From contig PLTA01000012.1 in assembly GCA_003164295.1 (NCBI GenBank), positions 70,331 to 115,805 of the forward strand: a DNA stretch of 45,475 nt, read 5' to 3'. Below the pieces are notes generated by a model. That model did no database searches and was not told the DNA's origin. It saw only the letters and a program-made list of their open reading frames with translations. The translations under genes and the position numbers were made by a program. Origin of the DNA: Candidatus Bathyarchaeota archaeon (lineage in GTDB: Archaea > Thermoproteota > Bathyarchaeia > Bathyarchaeales > Bathycorpusculaceae). Each line of letters opens with the position of its first letter. The stretch's first letter is position 1. This document shows, one piece after another, positions 32,477 through 40,082 of this stretch.

Positions 32477-32944
32477 ATGCCTAGAGCCGTTATAGTTTTG
32501 GAAGTTAAAGATCCTCATTTTACAATTACTCTGTATGATGATCTACTCAGAGTTGACTTGAAAGGAAGTTTCAAGAATGACCTTGAAGAAGCACTCGAAA
32601 ATAAACCTGTTTTTAAAGAGACAATCGGTAGCGTTCTTGGAATTTTCGTTCCTCTGCATATTCGCCTAACTGAAGTGGACTCAGTAAACTTGGACGAAAC
32701 CGGCAAGATCAAGTTAAGCCTCTCATACCATCGAAATGTCGTCATTCCATTTGAACGTAAAGAAGACGCTGAGAAACTCGTGGAAAAATTGAATCAATTG
32801 ATATCAAGATTTGAAACAGAGAAAATCCAAGAAAATAAAGCGAAAAAGAAAGCTAAAAAAGAGAAAATTCAAGAAAGTAAAGTAAGGAGCAGAGCAAAAA
32901 GAAAACGGTATCGCAAGCGCTCGGATGCGGAACGCAGGGTCTAA
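32477..32944 (+). CDS. Conserved hypothetical protein with basic C-terminal tail
   Basis: 155 residues. Residues 1-110 look like a small alpha-beta/PH-like fold (IVLEVKDPHFTITLYDDLLR at the start, LSLSYHRNVVIPFERKEDAE later). The tail after about 112 is highly basic, with two copies of an approximately 13-residue unit (KEKIQE-type: TEKIQENKAKKKAKK and KEKIQESKVRSRAKR), which suggests nucleic-acid or membrane-surface binding. An AAGGA-like ribosome site precedes the ATG, and TATA GTATAAAA lies about 35-40 bases upstream. No family with a known role was recognised. Confidence 0.65.
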   Translation: MPRAVIVLEVKDPHFTITLYDDLLRVDLKGSFKNDLEEALENKPVFKETIGSVLGIFVPLHIRLTEVDSVNLDETGKIKLSLSYHRNVVIPFERKEDAEKLVEKLNQLISRFETEKIQENKAKKKAKKEKIQESKVRSRAKRKRYRKRSDAERRV

Positions 32945-33020
32945 AACTCGCTAATTTGATGTGATTGATTACTCAAACTTTTTTAATTTCAGAATAGCTT
33001 ATACTTGTAGGCGAGTACTT

Positions 33021-33365
33021 TTGTTTTTTGGACACAAAAATAAACCTCAAAGTGAACTTCAAGTAGACTTAGGCGATTTGCAAAACGAAAAAGAGAACCT
33101 GGCCAGTTTTCTGCAATTACACCTCAAAGTTTCAGTTTCCCAAGTTGAGAATAAGTTGACAGTGGATTCAGAAAAGGTGTCACTGAAGGATTTGGAACAT
33201 GTAGTGAACAAGTTTGTTTATCACCGAGATTTAAACAACACTCACTGGGTCTCCGTTGAAGGTGCTTCAACAGTAAAAATTAACAGATTTAAGGTCATTG
33301 AGAAAAAAGAGAAACATGAACCAGAACCCCCGCACCAAACTGCAATGCAAAGCTGGGGATTATAA
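33021..33365 (+). CDS. Hypothetical protein; its 5' end is duplicated downstream
   Basis: About 114 residues from TTG 33021: MFFGHKNKPQSELQVDLGDL and so on, with a central VNKFVYHRDLNNTHWVSVEG and a charged C-terminus. The earlier GTG at 32961 would put the start upstream of the TATA-like AGCTTATAC (32997-33005), so TTG 33021 is preferred. The promoter and first ~30 codons recur, degraded, at 36882-37015. The fold looks like a small alpha-beta RNA-binding type but I cannot name it. It follows the 155-residue gene on the same strand. Confidence 0.55.
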   Translation: MFFGHKNKPQSELQVDLGDLQNEKENLASFLQLHLKVSVSQVENKLTVDSEKVSLKDLEHVVNKFVYHRDLNNTHWVSVEGASTVKINRFKVIEKKEKHEPEPPHQTAMQSWGL

Positions 33366-33478
33366 AAAATGCATTAAATTAACCATTTCTTTAAAGGTTC
33401 TAACCGCAAAACAAAAGCCAGCGGCTTTAGTGCACAATTTTTAATAATCAATCTTTCTCTAGTGAATCAAGATCAAGT

Positions 33479-34405
33479 ATGGAAATGGAAACATGGTACT
33501 TTGCATATGGGTCTAATTTGAAAAGGCACATGTTGAAAGAAAGAATAGGTGAATGGAAAGAAGAGCAGAGAGCAATTTTAAAGGGTTTTGCACTCTCATT
33601 CGCAAAAGGATACAGAAATCATGAAAGTGGCTACGCGAACATAAAAGAGTGTTTAGGCAGTGAAGTTGAAGGCGCGGCTTATCTTATTTCGGAAGATCAA
33701 TTCAGAAAGCTTGACTATTATGAAGGCGTTGCATTAGGCGTTTACAGAAGGCGATTGGTTGGTGCCGTAACGGAGTGGAAGCTAATACCTGTAACGACCT
33801 ATGAAATGAACAAAGAGGTTTGTTCGTTAAGACCATCCGTCGATTATCTAAACTTAGTTCTTGATGGGCTAAGAGAGCACGGATATGATGAAAGCACTAT
33901 AAAGAAGGTTGAAGCGATTGCAGCTCGCACTAGTATATTGCAACCTTTAATACCCAAGAAATTAGCTATGGGACCATCAAATGAGTACGGAGGGCCTTCC
34001 CTTTCTGACTTAAAGAAAGAAGGCATAACCGCAATTATAGATCTGACTCAAGATCCGGAAGAAATGAAGAAGGCTTCAGAAATCGGCTTGGAGTATATCA
34101 AAGATCCCAAATTTAATATTCCTGATTTCAGACCTATCCCGAGCGAAACGTTGAGATATGCGACAACACAAATTCACCAGCTTATCTTGAAGGGTCATTA
34201 CATTTATCTCAAATCTGCCAAAGCCCATGGCAGGTCACCTACAATTGCTGCAGCTTACTTAATTTGCCTGGGAAAAGAGAAAACCGAAGCCATGAACATA
34301 GTTACAGATGTTCGAAATGGTGCATGGTCAGGAATGGATTCGACATGCGCAGATTTTCTAGATGAGTTTGAAAAGACTTACAGAGGAACCTGCGTCGATA
34401 GATAA
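33479..34405 (+). CDS. Gamma-glutamylcyclotransferase-like protein fused to an inactive dual-specificity phosphatase
   Basis: 308 residues, two domains. The first (1-145) is a GGCT/AIG2-like cyclotransferase: WYFAYGSNLKRHM (substrate loop), AAYLISEDQFRKLDYYEG (with the usual acidic LDxYEG). The second (about 160-305) is a dual-specificity phosphatase fold: FNIPDFRPIPS keeps the general-acid Asp, and AHGRSPTIAAAYLI keeps the phosphate-binding Arg. But the HCxxGxxRS motif reads LKSAKAHGRS: His is Lys245 and the nucleophile Cys is Ser246. It therefore probably binds rather than cleaves phosphorylated ligands. The first domain may act on gamma-glutamyl amines or peptides. It is co-directional with and 131 bases upstream of the hydrogenase genes. 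Confidence 0.82.
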   Translation: MEMETWYFAYGSNLKRHMLKERIGEWKEEQRAILKGFALSFAKGYRNHESGYANIKECLGSEVEGAAYLISEDQFRKLDYYEGVALGVYRRRLVGAVTEWKLIPVTTYEMNKEVCSLRPSVDYLNLVLDGLREHGYDESTIKKVEAIAARTSILQPLIPKKLAMGPSNEYGGPSLSDLKKEGITAIIDLTQDPEEMKKASEIGLEYIKDPKFNIPDFRPIPSETLRYATTQIHQLILKGHYIYLKSAKAHGRSPTIAAAYLICLGKEKTEAMNIVTDVRNGAWSGMDSTCADFLDEFEKTYRGTCVDR

Positions 34406-34536
34406 CCGCGTGCTATCAATAAGCCACGCTAGAACCTACGAAAGCAACAGGCGTTCCTTAATGACTAAAAAGCAAAATTTAAGGAAGTTAGAAACATTAC
34501 TGTTTATTATGCAACAGAGCCTAGAGTGGATGCCCA

Positions 34537-35400
34537 TTGAAGGTTAGTATAATCTCGCTAACTTGTTGTGCAGGTTGCGTCTCTTCTTTCTTAAACGCTG
34601 GCGAAGCCTTGCTTGAAATTCTCTCAGGAGATTTCGAAGTCGTTTACTCTCCCACATTTACCGATTTAAATGAAGTCCCAAGCGTTGATTTGACAATAGT
34701 CGAAGGTGGCGTCGGAACAAAAGACGATGAAAACCTGATCAGAGAGGTTAGAGCCAAGTCCAGAATACTCGTTGCTCTTGGAATCTGTGCCACTCACGGT
34801 GGAATAACGAGCTTAGGCAACATGTTTGCTCTTAGGCAGCTTCTGGAAAAAGAATATTCGCTAGTCGAGAAAACGCAGCTTCCAGAACTGGAAGACCTAA
34901 TGTATCCAATAAACAATTTCGTCGACGTTGATTATTACATTCCCGGCTGCCCACCAATGCCTTTCCTGATTGTTCATACGCTTAAAAGCCTTGTAAGCGG
35001 TAAAGAGCCGCCACGCAACCAGAGTGTTGTGTGTGCAGAGTGCCATAGAAAGATAATTCCCGCCAAGCTTGACAGGCTTTATGGCGTCTACGAAAAAGAA
35101 TCTGATCCAACGTTGTGCCTTGTAAGCCAGGGTTTCGTTTGCCTAGGTTCTCTTACACGTGATGGGTGCGGAGCGCCATGCCCCAGAGCCGGATTCACCT
35201 GCTTCGGCTGTCGAGGGCCACCTGATTCAATGATGTACAGGGTGAGAGACATGTACGGGTTTCTAATCAAGGTCATAGCATACAGAACTGGGCTTCCATC
35301 TGAGACTGTGAAAGCAGAGCTTTACCGAAACCCCTTCATATTTCACACATTTATTTTCTCAAAGTTCCAACGCTCAATAGCGAGGGAAAAAGTGATTTGA
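34537..35400 (+). CDS. [NiFe] hydrogenase small subunit, group 3-like
   Basis: 287-residue electron-transfer subunit with three predicted Fe-S clusters. The proximal cluster uses CCAGC (Cys11, Cys14), the Cys of GICATHGG and the Cys of IPGCPP. Further Cys groups (CAECHR, CGAPCPRAGFTCFGCRGP) fit medial and distal clusters. No Tat signal, so cytoplasmic, as in group 3 (Mvh/sulfhydrogenase-type) enzymes. A TTG start at 34537 follows TATA-like TGTTTATTATG. Its stop overlaps the large-subunit start by 4 bases (TTGA), so the two are translated together. Confidence 0.9.
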   Translation: MKVSIISLTCCAGCVSSFLNAGEALLEILSGDFEVVYSPTFTDLNEVPSVDLTIVEGGVGTKDDENLIREVRAKSRILVALGICATHGGITSLGNMFALRQLLEKEYSLVEKTQLPELEDLMYPINNFVDVDYYIPGCPPMPFLIVHTLKSLVSGKEPPRNQSVVCAECHRKIIPAKLDRLYGVYEKESDPTLCLVSQGFVCLGSLTRDGCGAPCPRAGFTCFGCRGPPDSMMYRVRDMYGFLIKVIAYRTGLPSETVKAELYRNPFIFHTFIFSKFQRSIAREKVI

Positions 35401-36821
35401 GCAACAAACGAGAGATAACCCTTTCACCAACGACAAGGATTGAAGGAAACGGAAAAGTAACCATAACACTTGACGAAGCCGGCAACGTATCAGACGCCTA
35501 TTTCTATGCAACGGAAATCCGGGGGTTTGACTATTTCTTGAGAGGAATGGACGCAGACAGGTTGCCCTTTATAATTTCTAGAATATGTGGTGTGTGTTCC
35601 ACAGCACATGTAATTGCGTCTGTTGAGGCTATAGAAAGCATATATCGCACTGAAATAACGGAGACCGCCAGAAAACTACGCGAACTCTTATTGATGGGAC
35701 AAGTGATAAGTAACCACTCATTGGTTATCTATTTTTTAACTCTCCCTGACTTCTATTATCCGTTAGGTGAAGACGCCTCAAAAAGAAACATATTCCAAAT
35801 CATGCGAGAGAGACCTGACATAGCCCGGAAAGCTATTACGTTAAGGAGCCTTGGCGCCACAATTCTAGACGTTATTGGAAAACGTGAAGTCCACATTCTC
35901 TCGGTAATTCCAGGTGGTCTCATCAATCCTCTGCAAGAAAAAGATCGAGAAGGGCTACTTCAAAAGGCACAAAGCGCTTGGGAAGTCGCAAAGGACGCAC
36001 TTGCTTTCGGCAAAGAACTCTTTGACAAGAATTGGAGTGATTTCAAGAAAGCGGGGGATTGCAAAACCTATTACATGGCCTTGACTAAGAACGACGCTCT
36101 CGAATTCTACAATAGCAAGATTCGAGTCGTCGATCCAGAAGGCAATACTGCGTCAGAATTTTCAGCGCAGGATTACATGGAATTTCTTGAAGAGAAAAGC
36201 TACGCGTGGACATTCGCAAAATTTGCCTACCTAAAATCCCCCGGATGGCCAAAAGGAATCGTTCAAGTAGGCTCAACTGCCAGGATGAACGTGAACTCAA
36301 GAGCTACAACTGAAGTTGCCGACAGAGAGATGAAAGAGTTCAAGAGAAAATTTGGAAGCCCCACACACGCAACTTTGCTCTTTGACTACGCGCGTCTCAT
36401 TGACCTCATTTATGCTTGTGAAAGGGTGCAGGAGCTTTTAGAGGACAAAGATCTAGCCCGAACAGATACTAGAGTCAAGGTAGAGCCAAAAGGCGGCAGG
36501 GGTGTTGGTGTGGTTGAGGCACCTAGAGGCACGCTTGCTCACGAGTACGTGCTTACGGATGAAGGAAGGTTGAAAAAGATGAAACTGGTGATACCGACTC
36601 AAATAAATAACGTGGCTATTAATCTCAACGTAAAAGACGCGGCAATGGGATTCATACACAACGGCGAAATAAAGCCGGGGCTCTTAAACAAGATAGAAAT
36701 GGTGATACGAGCATACGACCCCTGCATAAAATGCGCCACGAGACAAGCTGATGGAAGTGAAAGAATACAATTGGAGATCAGAGATAGTCGAGGTCAGATA
36801 GTGAAAACGGTTCAGACCTGA
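35397..36821 (+). CDS. [NiFe] hydrogenase large subunit, group 3-like
   Basis: 474-residue catalytic subunit that binds the Ni-Fe centre. N-terminal motif RICGVCSTAH (Cys64, Cys67) and C-terminal motif DPCIKCATR (Cys443, Cys446) supply all four ligands, so it should be active. Arg449 replaces the usual His at the protease cleavage position; the 25-residue tail after it would be removed on maturation. TTG start at 35397. No flavin, ferredoxin or maturation genes lie in this window, so electron partners (for example heterodisulfide reductase) and Hyp proteins must be encoded elsewhere. H2 uptake or evolution cannot be told from sequence. Confidence 0.93.
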   Translation: MSNKREITLSPTTRIEGNGKVTITLDEAGNVSDAYFYATEIRGFDYFLRGMDADRLPFIISRICGVCSTAHVIASVEAIESIYRTEITETARKLRELLLMGQVISNHSLVIYFLTLPDFYYPLGEDASKRNIFQIMRERPDIARKAITLRSLGATILDVIGKREVHILSVIPGGLINPLQEKDREGLLQKAQSAWEVAKDALAFGKELFDKNWSDFKKAGDCKTYYMALTKNDALEFYNSKIRVVDPEGNTASEFSAQDYMEFLEEKSYAWTFAKFAYLKSPGWPKGIVQVGSTARMNVNSRATTEVADREMKEFKRKFGSPTHATLLFDYARLIDLIYACERVQELLEDKDLARTDTRVKVEPKGGRGVGVVEAPRGTLAHEYVLTDEGRLKKMKLVIPTQINNVAINLNVKDAAMGFIHNGEIKPGLLNKIEMVIRAYDPCIKCATRQADGSERIQLEIRDSRGQIVKTVQT

Positions 36822-36881
36822 ATCTCAATCGGGTGCTTTCTACCTTACTCGATTCGCATAGCGTCGGGAAGTGCTTCTTAA

Positions 36882-37015
36882 GCTTTTTTAATAACAAAAT
36901 AGCTTACACATATAGAGGGAGCCCTTTTGTTTTTGGACACAAAATTAACCCTCAAATGGGACTCAAAGCAGATTTTTAGGCGATTTGCAAAACGAAAAAG
37001 GACTTGTTTAAGTCC
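36882..37015 (+). pseudogene. Degenerate copy of the promoter and 5' end of the gene at 33.0 kb
   Basis: Aligns with 32980-33100: both share AATAGCTTA, then TTTTTGGACACAAAA, then CTCAAA, then TAGGCGATTTGCAAAACGAAAAAG. Small insertions and deletions break the reading frame (it would read LFLDTKLTLKWDSKQIF). It stops where the DCD-like gene begins, so it is a partial duplication remnant, not a gene. Confidence 0.7.
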
Positions 37016-37052
37016 ATTGCATTTTTAAGAGAAGAAAACAGTATTGTTATTC

Positions 37053-37448
37053 ATGCAGACAGGTTATATTTTTCTTTGTGATAATGCTTCGATTACCAAG
37101 TGTATAAATGACAAAAATTTTAGCTGTGCAGGTAAGCAGGTTAAAGTGTCCCAAGAATTAGAATTAAACACGGTTATTTTCTTGCTCAATCATGAAACAA
37201 AAACTCTTCTCGGTCCATTCACCGTTGTTCAAGGGCCCGAAGATATGGAGAAAGGAACCTGGTACAGCAGCGTAGAAGAGAATAGTTTTTCCGAAAACAT
37301 CAAAGTCGAATGGGAAAGACTACATGAACTTAAAAACGCAACCGACAAAGTACCTTTCTTGAAAGAGATAAAAGAATGCGCCCTATCCGATCTACAAACT
37401 CAAGAACTGCTCTCAACACTAAAGAACGCTCCGTTATACATTGAATAA
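37053..37448 (+). CDS. DCD/PUA-like domain protein
   Basis: 131 residues. GYIFLCDNASITKCINDKNF, then VIFLLNHETKTLLGPFTVV, then NIKVEWERLHELKNA resembles the DCD domain (development and cell death) known mainly from plants and related to the PUA/EVE-like fold, in which an N-terminal GxIFxC is typical. The C-terminal 40 residues (KVPFLKEIKECALSDLQTQELL) form helices. I prefer the ATG at 37053 over an in-frame TTG at 37044. The family guess is from pattern memory and not certain. A degenerate copy of its 3' end occurs at 42787-42912. Confidence 0.6.
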   Translation: MQTGYIFLCDNASITKCINDKNFSCAGKQVKVSQELELNTVIFLLNHETKTLLGPFTVVQGPEDMEKGTWYSSVEENSFSENIKVEWERLHELKNATDKVPFLKEIKECALSDLQTQELLSTLKNAPLYIE

Positions 37449-37574
37449 AAATCTGAATAAAAAAAAGAACAGTCTCTTCTAACAGAAACTTAAATTTGGG
37501 GACAAACCAGTTTGCTAGAGGACCCATTATCATGTGCGCTAACAAACACCCGCTGGTAACACAGACTGTTTTTG

Positions 37575-37582
37575 TATTATAG
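37575..37582. repeat. Target-site duplication, left copy
   Basis: TATTATAG immediately before the left terminal repeat of the transposon. An identical 8-mer follows the right end at 40089-40096. Confidence 0.8.
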
Positions 37583-37588
37583 GGTTCT

Positions 37589-37672
37589 GTTAAGTTCTTA
37601 ATGGATGGGTTTTTCCGTTAAGTTCCGTGGGATATTTCTCTCGGAGTTTTGTCCATGTTAAGTGTCGTTGGA
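37589..37672 (+). repeat. Left-end transposase-site array (three copies)
   Basis: Three direct copies related to GTTAAGTTTCGTGGGATA begin at 37589, 37617 and 37657 (spacing 28 and 40). The outermost overlaps the terminal repeat and the innermost is the most diverged (GTTAAGTGTCGTTGGATA). The right end has the mirror arrangement. Confidence 0.7.
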
Positions 37673-37778
37673 TAAGGTTTTGTGAAGTTTATGTCATCTG
37701 AACTTTTTCTTTTCAAATCCGCTTTCTCTGTGAAAAATCGTCACCTAAGAAAAAAATATTGTTGTCAAAAATCGAGAG

Positions 37779-38873
37779 ATGTGGCAAAATCTAAATATCA
37801 AAAACAAACAATCAACGTATATGTATTCTTCAAGTTTAGAGGACATAGGCGAAAAAATAAAATCTCTGCGAAATCAGCCTTCAGATTACCCGAATCTGTT
37901 GTGGGTTATCTTTGTCTTTTTGGGAGGCGCAATTAACGCAGTGGCAATAAAAAATTTTATAGACTATGTACTGTCTATTTTTCAGTATGCTGCAAAAAAC
38001 AAAGTTGGCAACTTTACCGCCTTACCAAATTGGCAAACAGACGTTTCAATAATAATTGTCTCAAGTATTGCAATTTATTTTATTCCGATTGGATTTTCTT
38101 TTATATTTAGCAGAACGCATCCAGAAAAGAAATTAATTCCCCCATTATTTATTCAAATAGTTTCAGTCGGGGTTTTAGCGTTCTTTTTTTACAATCAACT
38201 TATCATATTATTTGGTGTTGGCTATTATGCGTTCATAGGTGGGGTAACCCAAGATTCGATAACAACGTATGCATTTGGGTCAACAGTTTTCACAAATAAC
38301 CTTGTTAGGCATTCCTTTGTAATTCATACTGATATTGATAGGGTTAAGACCCTCGTTATTTCAAAACAATTTAGGCGATTATTTGGACTTAAACTGTTAA
38401 AAAACAAAAAAGAAGAAACTTTAAAGTTAATGACTGGTCGTAGACGAGGACTTAAGCTTATTTTAGAAATTAAAATAGGAAAATTACCCTCGGAAACGAT
38501 TATTAACGTAATTTTTTGGGATGAGGGGCTTTATAATATTAAACCCTTAGGGAAAGATGATTATGCTTTTGAGTGGGCTCTAAATCGGATTTCTCTAGTT
38601 GGTGACTATTTTTCAAGGCATCTCTTAGTGAAGGTCGAGGAGGGCGAAATCGATAATGTTGAACCTCTAACAAACTATATTATAGATTATTTTGCGGGGT
38701 CAATAAGTCATTTTCAAGAAATGGCTACAAGAAAGCAAGTTCTCCTCATAGTTGGCTTTGGTCTTATCGTTGCTTCATTATTGCCGTTGCTCGCTTTAAA
38801 ACAAACTGAAATTGGTATTGTTGTATTGCTTGCTGGAATTGCTTTACTTGCGGATGTGGCTTTTCAAGAATAA
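37779..38873 (+). CDS. Passenger membrane protein of the transposon, unknown family
   Basis: 364 residues. Four hydrophobic segments in the first half (about 40-60, 90-112, 125-145, 150-165: LLWVIFVFLGGAINAV, VSIIIVSSIAIYFIPIGFSF, IQIVSVGVLAFFFYNQLIIL, VGYYAFIGGV). A polar region of about 130-160 residues with many Lys/Arg and beta-like sequence follows (RRRGLKLILEIKIGKL, FWDEGLYNIKPLG), then two C-terminal helices (VLLIVGFGLIVASLLPLLA, IGIVVLLAGIALLADVAF). No catalytic motif was recognised. A possible internal start is at the Met before YSSSLEDIGEK. Its position between transposase and left end marks it as cargo; role unknown. Confidence 0.75.
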   Translation: MWQNLNIKNKQSTYMYSSSLEDIGEKIKSLRNQPSDYPNLLWVIFVFLGGAINAVAIKNFIDYVLSIFQYAAKNKVGNFTALPNWQTDVSIIIVSSIAIYFIPIGFSFIFSRTHPEKKLIPPLFIQIVSVGVLAFFFYNQLIILFGVGYYAFIGGVTQDSITTYAFGSTVFTNNLVRHSFVIHTDIDRVKTLVISKQFRRLFGLKLLKNKKEETLKLMTGRRRGLKLILEIKIGKLPSETIINVIFWDEGLYNIKPLGKDDYAFEWALNRISLVGDYFSRHLLVKVEEGEIDNVEPLTNYIIDYFAGSISHFQEMATRKQVLLIVGFGLIVASLLPLLALKQTEIGIVVLLAGIALLADVAFQE

Positions 38874-38889
38874 GAAAACCCTTTTTTCA

Positions 38890-39606
38890 TTAACTTTGTT
38901 TTTTGCTTGCATTTTCTATCAGAGTTTTCCATTTGTTTTCGCCTTCTATAGTTATTCCGCACGCTTCGCTTGGAGTTTTACCGTCTAATGCCATGTGTGG
39001 TCTGATGTAATTATGGTAAAGTTGCATTCCTTGAAGGATTGATGTCTCATTAATTTTTAATCCTCTCATTGTTTTTTCTCTGTCTCTGATTTCTCCGTTC
39101 ATTCTTTCCATCTTGTTATTGTTCATATCGCCACTTAGCTTGATGTGTCTTACGTGTTCGGTTCTTGGATTCTTTAATGTGAAGAACTCTTTTTTGTATG
39201 CGTCATGGTAAGCTGGGAGTCCATCGGTTATGAAGGTCAGGGGTTTTTTTCCTGTTGCTTCTTTTGCCATGCGTAAGAGGTTTCTTGCATCGTGTTTGTC
39301 TTTTGTTTCTGCGACTTCTTGAGCTATCCAAAAACGTGTTTCATCATCCATCATAGCAAACAGGTACTTCATGTCACCGTTGATTTTAACGTATAATTCA
39401 TCGGCTCTCCAAGTGTCTGAAACGTTCGGTTTTATTTGGGCTAAGTATTGCGTCATCAGTGCGGTATATTTCTTTATCCAAGCGTAAACCGCTACATGGT
39501 TAACCTTGACGCCTTGCAGTTTAGGGAATTTCTGAACATTCCTAAACGATTCCCCTGTAAAGTACAGTTGCATAGCAGAAGTGATTATTTGCGGTGTAGC
39601 TCTCAT
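38890..39606 (-). CDS. Transposase, DDE catalytic part (IS240/IS6-like)
   Basis: 238 residues. An HTH-like N-terminus (MQLYFTGESFRNVQKF) is followed by an RNase H-fold catalytic domain: first Asp in WRADELYVKI, second Asp in FITDGLPAYHDAY, Glu in NNNKMERMNGEIRDREKTMRG. The C-terminal HNYIRPHMALDGKTPSEACGI is typical of integrase-like DDE transposases. It starts within what should be a single protein: upstream in a different frame lies the zinc ribbon encoded by 39623-39901. In its own frame the coding continues back to NLGFEG before the ATG, so it is one gene split by a frame change. Confidence 0.88.
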   Translation of the reverse strand: MRATPQIITSAMQLYFTGESFRNVQKFPKLQGVKVNHVAVYAWIKKYTALMTQYLAQIKPNVSDTWRADELYVKINGDMKYLFAMMDDETRFWIAQEVAETKDKHDARNLLRMAKEATGKKPLTFITDGLPAYHDAYKKEFFTLKNPRTEHVRHIKLSGDMNNNKMERMNGEIRDREKTMRGLKINETSILQGMQLYHNYIRPHMALDGKTPSEACGITIEGENKWKTLIENASKKQS

Positions 39607-39622
39607 ACCTTCAAACCCTAAG

Positions 39623-39901
39623 TTAAGGGTAGTGTTTTTGGCATTTTTGGCAGTGGTAAATTTGTAAGTCGCCGTGTTTGTTGTGTCGAACGCCGTCTTT
39701 CCCTACCTCGGAAGAGTGGCAATAGACGCATTCCCCGACATTCTCTATTTGGGTGATTCTTTTGGTTGCTTCTCTGAGTGACTTGGAAAGTTCAACGGCG
39801 AAAATGTGTTTGCATTTTACTTGTCGGAATTGGTAGATTGTTTCAATAAGTTCAATTAACTTAGCGATTGTGTACCTATCCTCATGGATAATATTTGGCA
39901 T
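39623..39901 (-). CDS. Transposase N-terminal zinc-ribbon part (frame-split)
   Basis: 92 residues ending CQKCQKHYP then TAA. A helical N-terminus (about 1-50) precedes a zinc ribbon with CVYCHSSEVGKDGVRHNKHG and YHCQKCQKHYP (Cys-x2-Cys twice), the kind that begins transposases of IS1/IS1595 and archaeal IS types. The DDE part continues in the +1 frame: at CACTACCCTTAAC the next codons in the other frame give LNLGFEGM. Either a programmed +1 shift at CCT-TAA or a mutation joins or separates the two. A GC-poor leader with the right-end repeats lies upstream. Confidence 0.8.
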   Translation of the reverse strand: MPNIIHEDRYTIAKLIELIETIYQFRQVKCKHIFAVELSKSLREATKRITQIENVGECVYCHSSEVGKDGVRHNKHGDLQIYHCQKCQKHYP

Positions 39902-39997
39902 TGTTATTCATTTTTCAGGATGTATTTTTTCGGCAGAAAAGAAAGCGAAACGAAAAAGCGAAGAAAGAAATAACCTGAAAAAATGCCACTGTGCCTA

Positions 39998-40082
39998 TCC
40001 CACGAAACTTAACAGCTTCATCCTCTGAGAAATCTCTGTCCCACGAAACGTAACATCGAGAAAAATCTCATGGCAACTTAAC
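39998..40082 (-). repeat. Right-end transposase-site array (three copies)
   Basis: Read on the minus strand, copies start at 40082 (GTTAAGTTGCCATGAG), 40054 (GTTACGTTTCGTGGGA) and 40013 (GTTAAGTTTCGTGGGA). Spacing is 28 and 41, nearly identical to the left end (28 and 40). Confidence 0.7.

Noticed and set aside
34406..34536. Short frame MTKKQNLRKLETLLFIMQQS running into the hydrogenase start
   Set aside because: Only 28 codons, no ribosome site, and it lies across the probable hydrogenase promoter.
37682..37936. 84-codon frame at the left end of the transposon
   Set aside because: It overlaps the passenger gene in another frame, has no coding character and is rich in Lys/Arg from A/T-rich DNA.
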